Below are positions 1 to 7,240 of a stretch of 7,794 nt of DNA, piece by piece. The position numbers were made by a program, and so were the translations under genes. The notes beneath the pieces are model-generated. The model did not search any database, was not told where the DNA came from, and was given only the letters and a program-made list of their open reading frames with translations. The stretch comes from Deltaproteobacteria bacterium. Lineage in GTDB: Bacteria; Desulfobacterota; B13-G15. The stretch covers positions 1 to 7,794 of the forward strand of contig QMLA01000037.1 in assembly GCA_003646585.1 (NCBI GenBank). The letters are read 5' to 3'. Within the stretch, counting starts at the first letter, position 1, and every line of letters starts with the position of its first letter.

Positions 1-70
1 CTCCCACCCCGAAAAAACCCCCGAGGGTCCCTATGACCAATCCCACCCATACTGCAAGCACCAAGCCCAT
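1..70 (-). CDS. TauE/SafE (TSUP) family anion exporter, N-terminal fragment (cut by window edge)
   Basis: Only the first 23 codons are in the window; the gene continues beyond position 1. The translation from ATG at 70-68 contains GLVIGTLGGFFGVG, a hydrophobic first membrane helix with the glycine-rich GxxxGxxGxGG-like pattern that opens TSUP (TauE/SafE) permeases. Known members of the family export sulfite, sulfoacetate or related anions across the inner membrane. The start is supported by AAGGAG at 86-81, ten bases upstream, which is rather long spacing; a weaker AAGGG lies only two bases from the ATG. It begins 37 nt after the sat stop codon on the same strand, so it is probably the next operon gene. 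An exporter for sulfur oxyanions would fit behind a sulfate-activating enzyme. Alternatives are any other small multi-helix membrane protein with a glycine-rich first helix. The assignment rests on one short motif plus context. Confidence 0.6.
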   Translation of the reverse strand, partial: MGLVLAVWVGLVIGTLGGFFGVG

Positions 71-107
71 TTCCCTTATTCTCCTTGGGGCAACCCGAGG
101 GGGAGGG

Positions 108-1280
108 TTACTTCAAGGTTCCCGAATAGTACTCCCTCAGGATCTCCACGACCTCGGGACGGCTGAATTCTTCGGGCACCGGTTTCCCTTCCGAAAGCAT
201 CTTCCTCAGCATGGTACCGCTTAGCATCAAGCGATCCTGCTCCCCATGGGGGCATGTTTTGAAGGAGGCCATCTGCTTGCACTTATAGCAGTAAAAGGTC
301 CAGTCCACGGGGAACATCCTTATGGCCAGGGACCCCTCCGGGATCTCGTAAAAGATCTTCTGGGCATCGAAGGGACCGTAGTAATTGCCGACACCCGCGT
401 GATCCCTCCCTATGATTATGTGGCTTGCCCCATAGTTCTGCCTTATCAAGGCATGTAGAAGCGCCTCCCTCGGCCCGGCATACCTCATCTCCATGGGATA
501 CACCTTGTTAACCACCCGCTCCTGGGGGAAGTAATTGCGCAAAACGGCATCCACGCACCTAACCCGCACCTCGGCAGGGATGTCCCCCTCCTTGAGCTTT
601 CCCACCAACTGGTGCACGAAGAGGCCATCGGAGATCTCCAGGGCGATCTTTGCGATGTACTCGTGGGAGCGATGCATGGGATTGCGCAACTGAAGGGCCA
701 CCACCGTCCTCCAGCCGCGTTCCCGAAAGATCTCCCGGGTCTCCCAGGGACGCGCATAAAGGCCGGGGAAACGCTGAGGGTAGTCCAGTTCGCTGAAAAC
801 CTTGACGGGCCCCGCCAGGTTAAACTCCCCCTGCGCCAGGACCTTCGCCACACCGGGATGCTTCGGGTCATCGGTCCGGTAGACCTGCCTGCACTCATAT
901 CGCTTGTCAATCGTGTAGATCTCCTCAATCATCATGATCCCCATCAAACTCCCGCTTTCCCGGTCCACCAGCGCCACTTCTTGACCTTCCCTGAGTCCGG
1001 TGGCCTCCTCCTTGGAGGCCGAAAGGGTGATGGGGATAGGCCAAAAGGTACCATCCTTCATCCTCATCTGCTCACAAACCTTCCTCCAATCCTCGCTGCC
1101 CATAAACCCCTCCAGAGGACTGAAGGCCCCTATCCCCATCATTATCAGGTCCGAGGTCTCCCTGGAGGTCATGTAAACCCTGGGAAGCCCCTCGGCCCTC
1201 TTTCTCTCCTCGGCCAACTCCTCTCCCTCAAGCAATCTCGGGGTCAACCTCCCTCCATGAGGCGGCACCAGTTCGGCCAT
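108..1280 (-). CDS. sat: Sulfate adenylyltransferase (ATP sulfurylase), homo-oligomeric type
   Basis: Cytoplasmic enzyme that interconverts ATP + sulfate with adenosine 5'-phosphosulfate (APS) + pyrophosphate. It can run forward (sulfate activation) or backward (ATP from APS). The 390-residue length is typical of the single-chain Sat of sulfate reducers and other prokaryotes, with no C-terminal APS kinase domain. The N-terminal PUA-like domain spans about 1-165 and the catalytic alpha/beta domain follows. Active-site motifs are intact: [12 protein letters not shown] at 197-208 (QxRNPxHxxH) and GRDHAGVG at 291-298. C331, C334, C343 and H345 (CYKC...CPH) form a probable zinc site like the one known in bacterial Sat. 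The ATG at 1280 has AGGAGG six bases upstream (1291-1286). The gene starts 18 nt after the CysD-like gene and uses a TAA stop. Sampled GC is about 60-65%, higher than the permease gene. Family call is firm; direction of the reaction in the cell is unknown. Confidence 0.96.
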   Translation of the reverse strand: MAELVPPHGGRLTPRLLEGEELAEERKRAEGLPRVYMTSRETSDLIMMGIGAFSPLEGFMGSEDWRKVCEQMRMKDGTFWPIPITLSASKEEATGLREGQEVALVDRESGSLMGIMMIEEIYTIDKRYECRQVYRTDDPKHPGVAKVLAQGEFNLAGPVKVFSELDYPQRFPGLYARPWETREIFRERGWRTVVALQLRNPMHRSHEYIAKIALEISDGLFVHQLVGKLKEGDIPAEVRVRCVDAVLRNYFPQERVVNKVYPMEMRYAGPREALLHALIRQNYGASHIIIGRDHAGVGNYYGPFDAQKIFYEIPEGSLAIRMFPVDWTFYCYKCKQMASFKTCPHGEQDRLMLSGTMLRKMLSEGKPVPEEFSRPEVVEILREYYSGTLK

Positions 1281-1298
1281 ACTCCACCTCCTGCAACA

Positions 1299-2141
1299 TC
1301 ACATGTAACCGAGCTTCCTCAACCGCTCCATCGCCTTCTCCTTATCCTGGAACCTCCCCACCCTCTCCCAAGTATTCTCGAGGTCCTGCTTCCAGGCCGG
1401 AATGTCGGAGGTCTTCCTGGTCGTGGACTTGGCCCCAAGGGAACGGTATCCCCTCTCATAAAGGACACAGTACGGAATCCCAAAGGCAGCATAGGTGTCC
1501 CACAGGTCCTTTTCGGTAAAATGCAGAATGGGCCTGATCCTCGTGTGCTCCGGCACAAGATACTCCCCGGGCCTGTGCTCGAAGTACTCGTCATTGTAAC
1601 GAGCAGGATGCTCATCCCAACGCAACCCCTGAAAGACTCCCTTGATGTTGTTGCGCTCAATGAACTCATTGAACACCACCGTCTTCATCAGGTGATTGCC
1701 GACAAAGGACTCGGGCTCAAAGGAAAACTCCTCTCCCTCAAAGCCTATCCTCTTCAACTCCTCTCGGTTCCGCTCGTTCAAATCCTTCACCCTCACTATA
1801 GCCCCCAGCTGGTAATTGGCTGCCTTAAGGACATCTTCGTTCCTGCAGATCTCAAGGGGTACCTCCCACTCCTTCCTTATCCTCTCCACAAACTCGTGGA
1901 TTTCTTCAAACTCATCCCCTTCACCAATCAGCATCGTCTTGGGCAATTTTAATCCCTTCTCATCACAAACTTGCTTGATAATCCACAAAGTCAACGTACT
2001 GTCCTTACCCCCAGTCCAGGCAATCGCCAGCTCTTCATGCTTGAACTTCTCAAAAGCTTCCCTCACTACCTTTTTGGAAAGATCAACGAGCTTTGCACAC
2101 TGCAATTTGCGCTTCTCACTGATAACCTTATCAATCGGCAT
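1299..2141 (-). CDS. CysD-like PP-loop ATPase of the PAPS reductase family
   Basis: A 280-residue soluble protein of the adenine-nucleotide alpha hydrolase (PP-loop) superfamily. The pyrophosphate-binding loop is TGGKDS at 43-48, matching the SGGKDS consensus. Further family landmarks are GLRWDEHPAR at 172-181, RIRPILHFTEKDLW at 201-214 and YRSLGAKSTT at 232-241, then a tail (WERVGRFQDK...LRKLGYM) resembling the C-terminus of CysD, the small subunit of the heterodimeric ATP sulfurylase. It lacks the C-terminal catalytic cysteine motif of CysH-type reductases and the paired cysteines that bind the 4Fe-4S cluster in APS reductases; where the family often has GC it has GA (236-237). A reductase role is therefore unlikely, and nucleotide (APS/ATP) binding more likely. 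No CysN partner is present. Start ATG has GGGAGGAGG seven bases upstream (2157-2149). It lies between the propeller gene (29-nt gap) and sat (18-nt gap). Family membership is firm; the exact reaction is not known. Confidence 0.85.
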   Translation of the reverse strand: MPIDKVISEKRKLQCAKLVDLSKKVVREAFEKFKHEELAIAWTGGKDSTLTLWIIKQVCDEKGLKLPKTMLIGEGDEFEEIHEFVERIRKEWEVPLEICRNEDVLKAANYQLGAIVRVKDLNERNREELKRIGFEGEEFSFEPESFVGNHLMKTVVFNEFIERNNIKGVFQGLRWDEHPARYNDEYFEHRPGEYLVPEHTRIRPILHFTEKDLWDTYAAFGIPYCVLYERGYRSLGAKSTTRKTSDIPAWKQDLENTWERVGRFQDKEKAMERLRKLGYM

Positions 2142-2170
2142 GGCAAAACCTCCTCCCGTTTATTATTTAC

Positions 2171-3514
2171 TCAGATGCGCTGCATCATAACATTCCTCAC
2201 GAACACCTTTCCTTTGTCATTTATAAAAAGCCGCAATTCGGCATAGGTGGCTCTCGGTGGAACCCTTACTTCAAATATGTCTGAAACCCAATCATTGGTA
2301 CCACTGAGGTACTGCCCGGAAGGCATCTCCGTTATCACGTGAAAAAGACTCCCTCCCAAAGCATCAAAGAAGTCCATCAACATGCACGCCACCCCTTTTA
2401 CGTCCACGGTCTTTATCTCGTAACCTATCCTGTAGGTGGCCCCTGGTGTCACGGCGATGCTCTGCTGGAGGAAAAGGGCCCCAGGTCTGTCATACTCCAG
2501 GCCCGGGCAAGGGCGGGGTCTATTGTTGGTATCCCATATGACCTTACCTCCTCCTTCCGACAGCCTCGTGGCCAAAACCCAGTGTTTGGGCACCCCAGAA
2601 GGGTCGACTTCCGTAAAAAAGCCGTTGGTCAGCCTTCTGTATATGGGGAAAGGTCTGCGATAATTGCGGAACAGCCAGACGATGTTCCCAGTCCGATCGA
2701 CCTCGATCACCTGATGATGACCGTCGGTACAGGATATGAGGAAGGTATCTTCTGATGTCGCATAGGCAATATAGAACTTGTCCACGTGCTCGGTCTGGAA
2801 CTGCCACACGACCTCTCCTTCCGGACTGACTTCCAATATCCGATGGTTTTTGCTGTCGGTTATTAACGTATTCCCATTGGCCAGGCGGAGGACCCCCCTC
2901 GGCCACCAGAGCGTCTCGGTGGATCCATCCCCATAAGACCACACAACTTTCTTGGTCTTGGGATCTATTTCCAAGACTCTATTGGCATCAGAATCGCAAA
3001 TCAGGATGTTACCATTCGGCAAAGGACTTGCATTATGGGGATGATGCAATCCCTCGAAGGACCACAGCACTTTCCCCTTCCTATCCACCCGGATACACCT
3101 GTCATTATTTCTGTCAGTTACCAAAAAGGTACCGTCTTCCAGCTCATATGCATCATTGGGATAATGCAAATGCGAACCATCGGAAAGCTTCCCCGTGCCC
3201 CCTCCCCAATCATCCGAATTCATAACTATCTTTTTTTCCGGGGTGACTTCTAGCAATCTATTGTTCGTTGTATCTGTTATCAAGGTATTGCCGTTCTTTA
3301 GCCTTCGAGCACTATGAGCAAAGCGCAGCCCTTCATTGTAGTGCCACACTATATTCCCGATCCTATCAACTTCCACCACCTCACTTCCATAACCCGCTTC
3401 ATCTCCTCCATCGGCTATCAAGGTGTTGCCATTCGGGAGCCGCTCTACGGATAAAGGCATCTCAATGTTCCCCGGAATTCCCCTTTCACACCCTTTGCTC
3501 ACTATCTCCGCCAT
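2171..3514 (-). CDS. Six-bladed beta-propeller protein, arylsulfotransferase/NHL-like, with C-terminal jelly-roll-like domain
   Basis: About 447 residues, counting from the second of two adjacent ATGs. Roughly six repeats of 36-45 residues run from about 25 to 284, each with a version of LPNGNTLI(T)D...NRxLEVxPxGxVVWxF. Clear copies lie near residues 25-60, 68-98, 118-154, 159-196, 205-240 and 249-284. Histidines precede several blades (FAHSA, HYPNDA, HPHNAS). This pattern is shared by arylsulfotransferase (AssT-like) and NHL/PQQ-like propellers. Residues about 340-448 look like a separate all-beta, carbohydrate-binding-module-like domain. No signal peptide or membrane helix is seen at the N-terminus, so the protein is probably cytoplasmic, unlike periplasmic AssT. 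It sits in an operon with sulfate-activation genes, which suggests but does not prove a sulfo-group or organosulfate role. It could instead be a sensor or scaffold. Enzymatic activity is not shown; known AssT catalytic histidines and arginine could not be mapped by eye. Confidence 0.78.
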   Translation of the reverse strand: MAEIVSKGCERGIPGNIEMPLSVERLPNGNTLIADGGDEAGYGSEVVEVDRIGNIVWHYNEGLRFAHSARRLKNGNTLITDTTNNRLLEVTPEKKIVMNSDDWGGGTGKLSDGSHLHYPNDAYELEDGTFLVTDRNNDRCIRVDRKGKVLWSFEGLHHPHNASPLPNGNILICDSDANRVLEIDPKTKKVVWSYGDGSTETLWWPRGVLRLANGNTLITDSKNHRILEVSPEGEVVWQFQTEHVDKFYIAYATSEDTFLISCTDGHHQVIEVDRTGNIVWLFRNYRRPFPIYRRLTNGFFTEVDPSGVPKHWVLATRLSEGGGKVIWDTNNRPRPCPGLEYDRPGALFLQQSIAVTPGATYRIGYEIKTVDVKGVACMLMDFFDALGGSLFHVITEMPSGQYLSGTNDWVSDIFEVRVPPRATYAELRLFINDKGKVFVRNVMMQRI

Positions 3515-3520
3515 CATCTC

Positions 3521-3526
3521 CCTCCT
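3521..3526 (-). promoter_or_regulatory. Ribosome binding site that picks the propeller start codon
   Basis: AGGAGG on the minus strand lies 3 nt before the first ATG (at 3517) and 6 nt before the second (at 3514). The second is much better spaced, so translation probably starts at 3514. The site overlaps the TAG stop of the upstream permease gene (3527-3525), which points to translational coupling. Confidence 0.7.
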
Positions 3527-5399
3527 ACTTTAACAGTCTTGGAAGAAACAAACATATTTGAGGAAAAGCGATTATAGTGGTCAACCTTGCAAAATCCGCT
3601 ATAAGAAAAGGAAAAATCCCCCTGAAAATAGTGGATAAAGGCACATCCTTCGCCACGCCCTTTATAATGAATACATTCATTCCTACTGGAGGAGTAATTA
3701 ATCCTATTTCAGAAACCATAACGATAACTATGCCAAACCATATGGGATCATATCCTAATGCCTGTATTACAGGATAAAATATAGGAACTGTTAACACCAC
3801 CAATGGCAACGTTCCCATTATGCAACCGAAAATGAAATAAAAAATAATGATAATCGCTAAGATTAGCGTCCTAGGAACAGGGAGATGGGCGACAAAGGAG
3901 GCCAAGGTCATGGGTAGCTTTGTGGCAGCCAAAAAACGGCCGAAGATCATCGTACCGATGAGGATTACAAAAATCATGCTCGTCGTTTCTCCTGTATCAA
4001 GAAGGGATGAGGTCAACCCTTTCCATGTCATCTTTCTGTTGATCAAACTAATCGCCAAAATGACGGAAGCTCCTACCGCTCCTGCTTCTGTGGGTGTAAA
4101 TATACCAGCATATAATCCTCCCATGATGAGGATAAACACCACCAATACTAACCATGTATCTTTAAGTGATGCAAATTTCTCCCTGAGATTCACTTTGGGG
4201 CCAGGAGGACCAAGTTCGGGCCTTCTTTTTGTCAAGACGTAAATTACAATCACATAATAAATGATTGACAGTATTCCAGGGAAAAATCCGGCGAAAAATA
4301 ACTTAGCTATCGATTGTTCCGTTAATATTCCGTAAATAATCAAAATGGTGCTTGGAGGAATCAGGATACCGATGGTACCACCTGCGGCAACTGATCCCAC
4401 CGCCAATGAAGGAGCGTAATTATATCGTCTCATTTCGGGGAGGGCCACTGTACCCATTGTGGCGGCCGTTGCAAGGCTTGAGCCACTTACCGCAGCGAAC
4501 CCCCCACAGGCCACCACCGTGGCCATGGCAAGACCGCCCCGCAAATGCCCCAACCATTTATAAGCAGTCTGATAAAGACTTCTGCTAAGTCCTGCCTGAT
4601 AGGCAAACTCCCCCATGAGCAAAAAGAAAGGGATCACGCACATCGAATAACTGGCCGTTATGGAAAAGGGAATGTTACTCAACAAGCCCAAAGCCGCTTT
4701 TGTACCTCCAAGGAACGCCATACCAATAAAACCAACCAAAGCAAGCACACTGCCTATCAAGGTGTTGGAAAATAACAAAACAATCAATGTTACTATCATC
4801 AATGACGCTAATTTGGCTTCCACTAAATGCAATTTTACTGGCTGCCAAAGGAGAAACAAAATAACTGCTACAAGAAGGGATTTAATGACAAAAGCATAAA
4901 GTAAATGCGATGTATTTCTATGCAGATCTTTAAGCGTAGATATGTAATCCAAAAAAATGATCAACGACATTATTATGCATCCCAGAGTGATGATCAAAAC
5001 AAAAGGGGCCAGAGGAATTTCAAGATATAATGAAGATACCCGATTTTCCCAATAAAGTTTGGCTAATATAATACTTCGCCATGTGATTAATACGAACACG
5101 AGTAAACTTATAAAAATGGCCACATTATTGATTATATTCCTGAGATATACAGGCAATCTATCAACTATGAATGGAATGGATACATGTCTTTTTTTGAGCT
5201 GAGCATAAGCTATACCAAAAAACACCAATACGACCAGCATCAATTCTTCAATTTCAACGGTGCCAATTAGGGGATGGCGAAAGATGTAACGTCCAATGAC
5301 ATTGGTGGTGAGGATGAGGACCATTATCAGCCCCACCCCCACCCCCATTATGTTCAAGAAAGTGGCTGACTTTATTATGGCCTCTTTTGCCCTCTGCAC
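3525..5399 (-). CDS. TRAP transporter fused permease, DctQ-DctM
   Basis: A 624-residue inner-membrane protein that joins the small (DctQ) and large (DctM) TRAP permease subunits in one chain. It drives sodium- or proton-coupled uptake of the ligand delivered by the periplasmic DctP. Residues about 1-155 are the DctQ part with four helices and the signature NVIGRYIF...EIEEL...GIAYAQLKKRHV (33-72). A linker and extra helix follow, and about 195-620 is DctM. DctM hallmarks are SGSSLATAATMG (305-316), GGTIGILIPPST (340-351), GIFTPTEAGAVGA (432-444) and GLITPPVGMNVF (566-577). The start is GTG at 5399-5397 with AAGGA five bases upstream, 9 nt after the dctP stop. Stop is TAG. Sampled lines are only about 28-40% GC, well below sat. 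Transport family is certain; substrate is not readable from the sequence. The gene follows dctP and precedes the propeller gene, with the next ribosome binding site overlapping its stop codon. Confidence 0.97.
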   Translation of the reverse strand: MQRAKEAIIKSATFLNIMGVGVGLIMVLILTTNVIGRYIFRHPLIGTVEIEELMLVVLVFFGIAYAQLKKRHVSIPFIVDRLPVYLRNIINNVAIFISLLVFVLITWRSIILAKLYWENRVSSLYLEIPLAPFVLIITLGCIIMSLIIFLDYISTLKDLHRNTSHLLYAFVIKSLLVAVILFLLWQPVKLHLVEAKLASLMIVTLIVLLFSNTLIGSVLALVGFIGMAFLGGTKAALGLLSNIPFSITASYSMCVIPFFLLMGEFAYQAGLSRSLYQTAYKWLGHLRGGLAMATVVACGGFAAVSGSSLATAATMGTVALPEMRRYNYAPSLAVGSVAAGGTIGILIPPSTILIIYGILTEQSIAKLFFAGFFPGILSIIYYVIVIYVLTKRRPELGPPGPKVNLREKFASLKDTWLVLVVFILIMGGLYAGIFTPTEAGAVGASVILAISLINRKMTWKGLTSSLLDTGETTSMIFVILIGTMIFGRFLAATKLPMTLASFVAHLPVPRTLILAIIIIFYFIFGCIMGTLPLVVLTVPIFYPVIQALGYDPIWFGIVIVMVSEIGLITPPVGMNVFIIKGVAKDVPLSTIFRGIFPFLIADFARLTTIIAFPQICLFLPRLLK

Positions 5400-5408
5400 C
5401 CCTATCCT

Positions 5409-6434
5409 TCAGCGGGCCTTGTATGCCGCTATGAGCTTTTCGGCCTCTTCGAGGATCTCCCTTCCGGGAAGCCCCCTCTTCTCCATCTTCTTCACCCATT
5501 CTTCGCGCAAGGGCTTGACCCTCTGGACCCACCTCTGCCGCTCTAGCTCAGGAAGGTCATAAAACTCATCCCCCCTGTCCATCATCCATTTGATGTCCCT
5601 TTCCTGAAACCGATCAAATACCGAACCGCACAACTTGGCTCCATAACGTCCCGTCAATTCCGTCAGCACCTTCTGATCTTCTGGAGAAAGACTGTTCCAC
5701 TTATCCAAGTTCATGACCACATAGAAGCTGGTACACAGCAAGTCAGCATTGGTATGGTAATGCACCAGTTCAGCTATTTTTTGCGATTTCAAAGGAGCAT
5801 ATGGCAACATACATCCGTCAACCACACCTTTCTGCAAAGCCATATAAACGTCCACCATTGGAATACTTTCTGGTACAGCACCCAACTTCTTGAGGATCTT
5901 CAATCCCATTGCACTTCCACTGCTTATGACCAGCCCGCGCAGATCTTCCAATTTGCGAACAATAGTCTTCCTGAAATGCAATTGGAAAGTAGGATTTGCA
6001 TACAGCCAAAGGAGCTTAACCCCTTTGTACTCCTTCTGCATCTGGGGGAATTTCTCATACAATTCCCACAAAACCAAGCTGTTGATCACAGCACGGGATG
6101 TTCCCAACATCGGAAGATTTATCACTGTAGAGAGAGGAAAACGGTCAGGGGCGTATGTCGGACAGGACACAGCGATGTCACATATGCCGCTCATGGTGGC
6201 ATCATATGCCTCTTTCACGCTCGCTAGGGCATTGGAAGGAAACAGGGTAACCTTGACTCTTCCCTGGGTGCGTTTTTCGACCTCCTTTGCCCATACAGTG
6301 AAAGCGTCGGTGTTGATGGGATGTTTAGGAGCATACATGCTATTGAATTTCAACTCTATCACCGCATGACCTTGAAAGGGCAAAAACAATATCGATATCG
6401 CCGCCATAAAGGCAATTATTAACCCTTTCTTCAT
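5409..6434 (-). CDS. dctP: TRAP transporter periplasmic substrate-binding protein, DctP family
   Basis: A 341-residue secreted binding protein that catches the substrate in the periplasm and hands it to the DctQM permease. The N-terminus is a classical signal peptide: MKK, a hydrophobic stretch to about residue 20, then GHA with likely cleavage after A24. The mature protein has DctP landmarks: FNSMYAPKHP (30-39), WAKEVEKRTQGRVKV near 48-62, DLRGLVISSG (164-173) and YMALQKGVVDG (197-207). In most characterised DctP proteins the segment DLKGxKIR carries an arginine that pairs with the ligand carboxylate. Here the matching position is serine (S171), so the ligand or its binding mode may differ. 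The ATG overlaps the regulator stop as ATGA, and a near-perfect AAGGAGGTGA lies six bases upstream, inside the end of the regulator gene. It is followed 9 nt later by the permease gene. Substrate is unknown; an organosulfur anion is suggested only by context. Confidence 0.95.
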   Translation of the reverse strand: MKKGLIIAFMAAISILFLPFQGHAVIELKFNSMYAPKHPINTDAFTVWAKEVEKRTQGRVKVTLFPSNALASVKEAYDATMSGICDIAVSCPTYAPDRFPLSTVINLPMLGTSRAVINSLVLWELYEKFPQMQKEYKGVKLLWLYANPTFQLHFRKTIVRKLEDLRGLVISSGSAMGLKILKKLGAVPESIPMVDVYMALQKGVVDGCMLPYAPLKSQKIAELVHYHTNADLLCTSFYVVMNLDKWNSLSPEDQKVLTELTGRYGAKLCGSVFDRFQERDIKWMMDRGDEFYDLPELERQRWVQRVKPLREEWVKKMEKRGLPGREILEEAEKLIAAYKAR

Positions 6435-7222
6435 AATTCACCTCCTTTTTGTGTTTTCTTCAATAATTTTTGATAAGGCTCATAATCTGCTTTAACCTTT
6501 TTTCTAAGCATTTTTAAATACAACTTTTCCAACCTCAGCATCTGTTTGTTTATATTGAGAATATGCTCGACTGCCTTCTTCTGTGCTCTTACCTCATCCT
6601 GTTTCAGGATGGCTTCAAATATCTCTCTGTGGATCGTACGTTCGTGGATCACTTCTTTTACGGGTTTAATGGTCAGGACAAAGTGTTCCGTGAAGTCCAT
6701 AATGGAATTAATAATTACAGAATAAAAGGGATTGTGCGAAGCCTTACCGAGAGCACGGTGAAAATTGACGTTGTGTTTTATATAATCCGTCCCCGGTTCG
6801 CCTACTTCGGAAAGGTAAGCCAGGTGTTCGAGGATCCTTATATCCTCCCCAGTCCGCCTAAGGGCAGCCAAGCGGGCGACCTCGGGTTCCACATGCAGTC
6901 TGACCTCATAAAGTTGGCTTACGGAAACCTTGCCGAAGAAGAGCAAATCACTGAGGTTTTGCTGGATGATGGCAGGATCCAGCTCGCGGACAAAGGCCCC
7001 TCCTGTTGCCCCTTGCCTTACCTCGATAAGGCCATTTAACTCCAAGTACCTTATCGCTTCCCTTATGACCAGCCGGCTTACCCCGAAACGCTCCGCCAAC
7101 TCCGTCTCTGAAGGAAGCCGATCGCCTACGCCATAATCCCCCGAAAGGATGGCCTTCTTGAGGACCTCGGCTATCTCTTCGTAAAGCCTCCTGCGCCTGA
7201 AAGGAAGGGATACCCCCTGCAT
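6431..7222 (-). CDS. GntR-family transcriptional regulator, FadR/FCD subfamily
   Basis: A 263-residue DNA-binding regulator that probably controls the operon in response to the imported compound or a metabolite. The winged helix-turn-helix covers about 12-80 (LPSETELAERFGVSR at 36-50, recognition helix through VIREAIRYLELNGLIEV, wing GATGGAF). An all-helical FCD ligand domain covers about 100-235. FCD domains often hold a metal with one Asp and three His; here the matching residues look like N151, H155, H198 and H220, so the usual aspartate is replaced by asparagine. About 30 residues at the C-terminus are lysine-rich and lie beyond the usual FCD end. The ATG at 7222 has no Shine-Dalgarno sequence; the region before it is the promoter/operator itself. 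Frequent neighbour of TRAP operons. Its stop overlaps the dctP start (ATGA), so the two are translationally coupled. Confidence 0.95.
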   Translation of the reverse strand: MQGVSLPFRRRRLYEEIAEVLKKAILSGDYGVGDRLPSETELAERFGVSRLVIREAIRYLELNGLIEVRQGATGGAFVRELDPAIIQQNLSDLLFFGKVSVSQLYEVRLHVEPEVARLAALRRTGEDIRILEHLAYLSEVGEPGTDYIKHNVNFHRALGKASHNPFYSVIINSIMDFTEHFVLTIKPVKEVIHERTIHREIFEAILKQDEVRAQKKAVEHILNINKQMLRLEKLYLKMLRKKVKADYEPYQKLLKKTQKGGEL

Positions 7223-7240
7223 TTGTTATATGTATAACAA
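7223..7240. promoter_or_regulatory. Palindromic operator, probable GntR-protein binding site
   Basis: TTGTTATATGTATAACAA is a perfect inverted repeat of two 8-bp arms around a 2-bp centre. It abuts the regulator start codon at 7222 and covers the likely -10 box. Its outer TTGT...ACAA half-sites resemble FadR-subfamily operators, which have GT and AC half-sites, although the spacing here is wider than in TnGTnnnACnA. Binding would block transcription of the regulator and hence the whole operon. Autoregulation is inferred. Confidence 0.62.

Noticed and set aside
92..109. Small hairpin (AACCC / GGGTT, 8-base loop) at the sat stop codon, considered as a terminator
   Set aside because: The stem is only 5 bp, no T-run follows on the minus strand, and a new gene with its own ribosome binding site starts 37 nt later.
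612..1952. Long open frame of 446 codons on the plus strand across sat and the CysD-like gene
   Set aside because: It is antisense to two clearly conserved genes, spans their junction, is proline/leucine/histidine-rich without recognisable motifs, and has no ribosome binding site. It is a shadow of GC-rich codon usage on the other strand.
1299..2141. APS/PAPS reductase (CysH) as the name for the PP-loop gene
   Set aside because: The C-terminal catalytic cysteine motif and the iron-sulfur cysteine pairs are absent, and the C-terminal tail matches CysD better.
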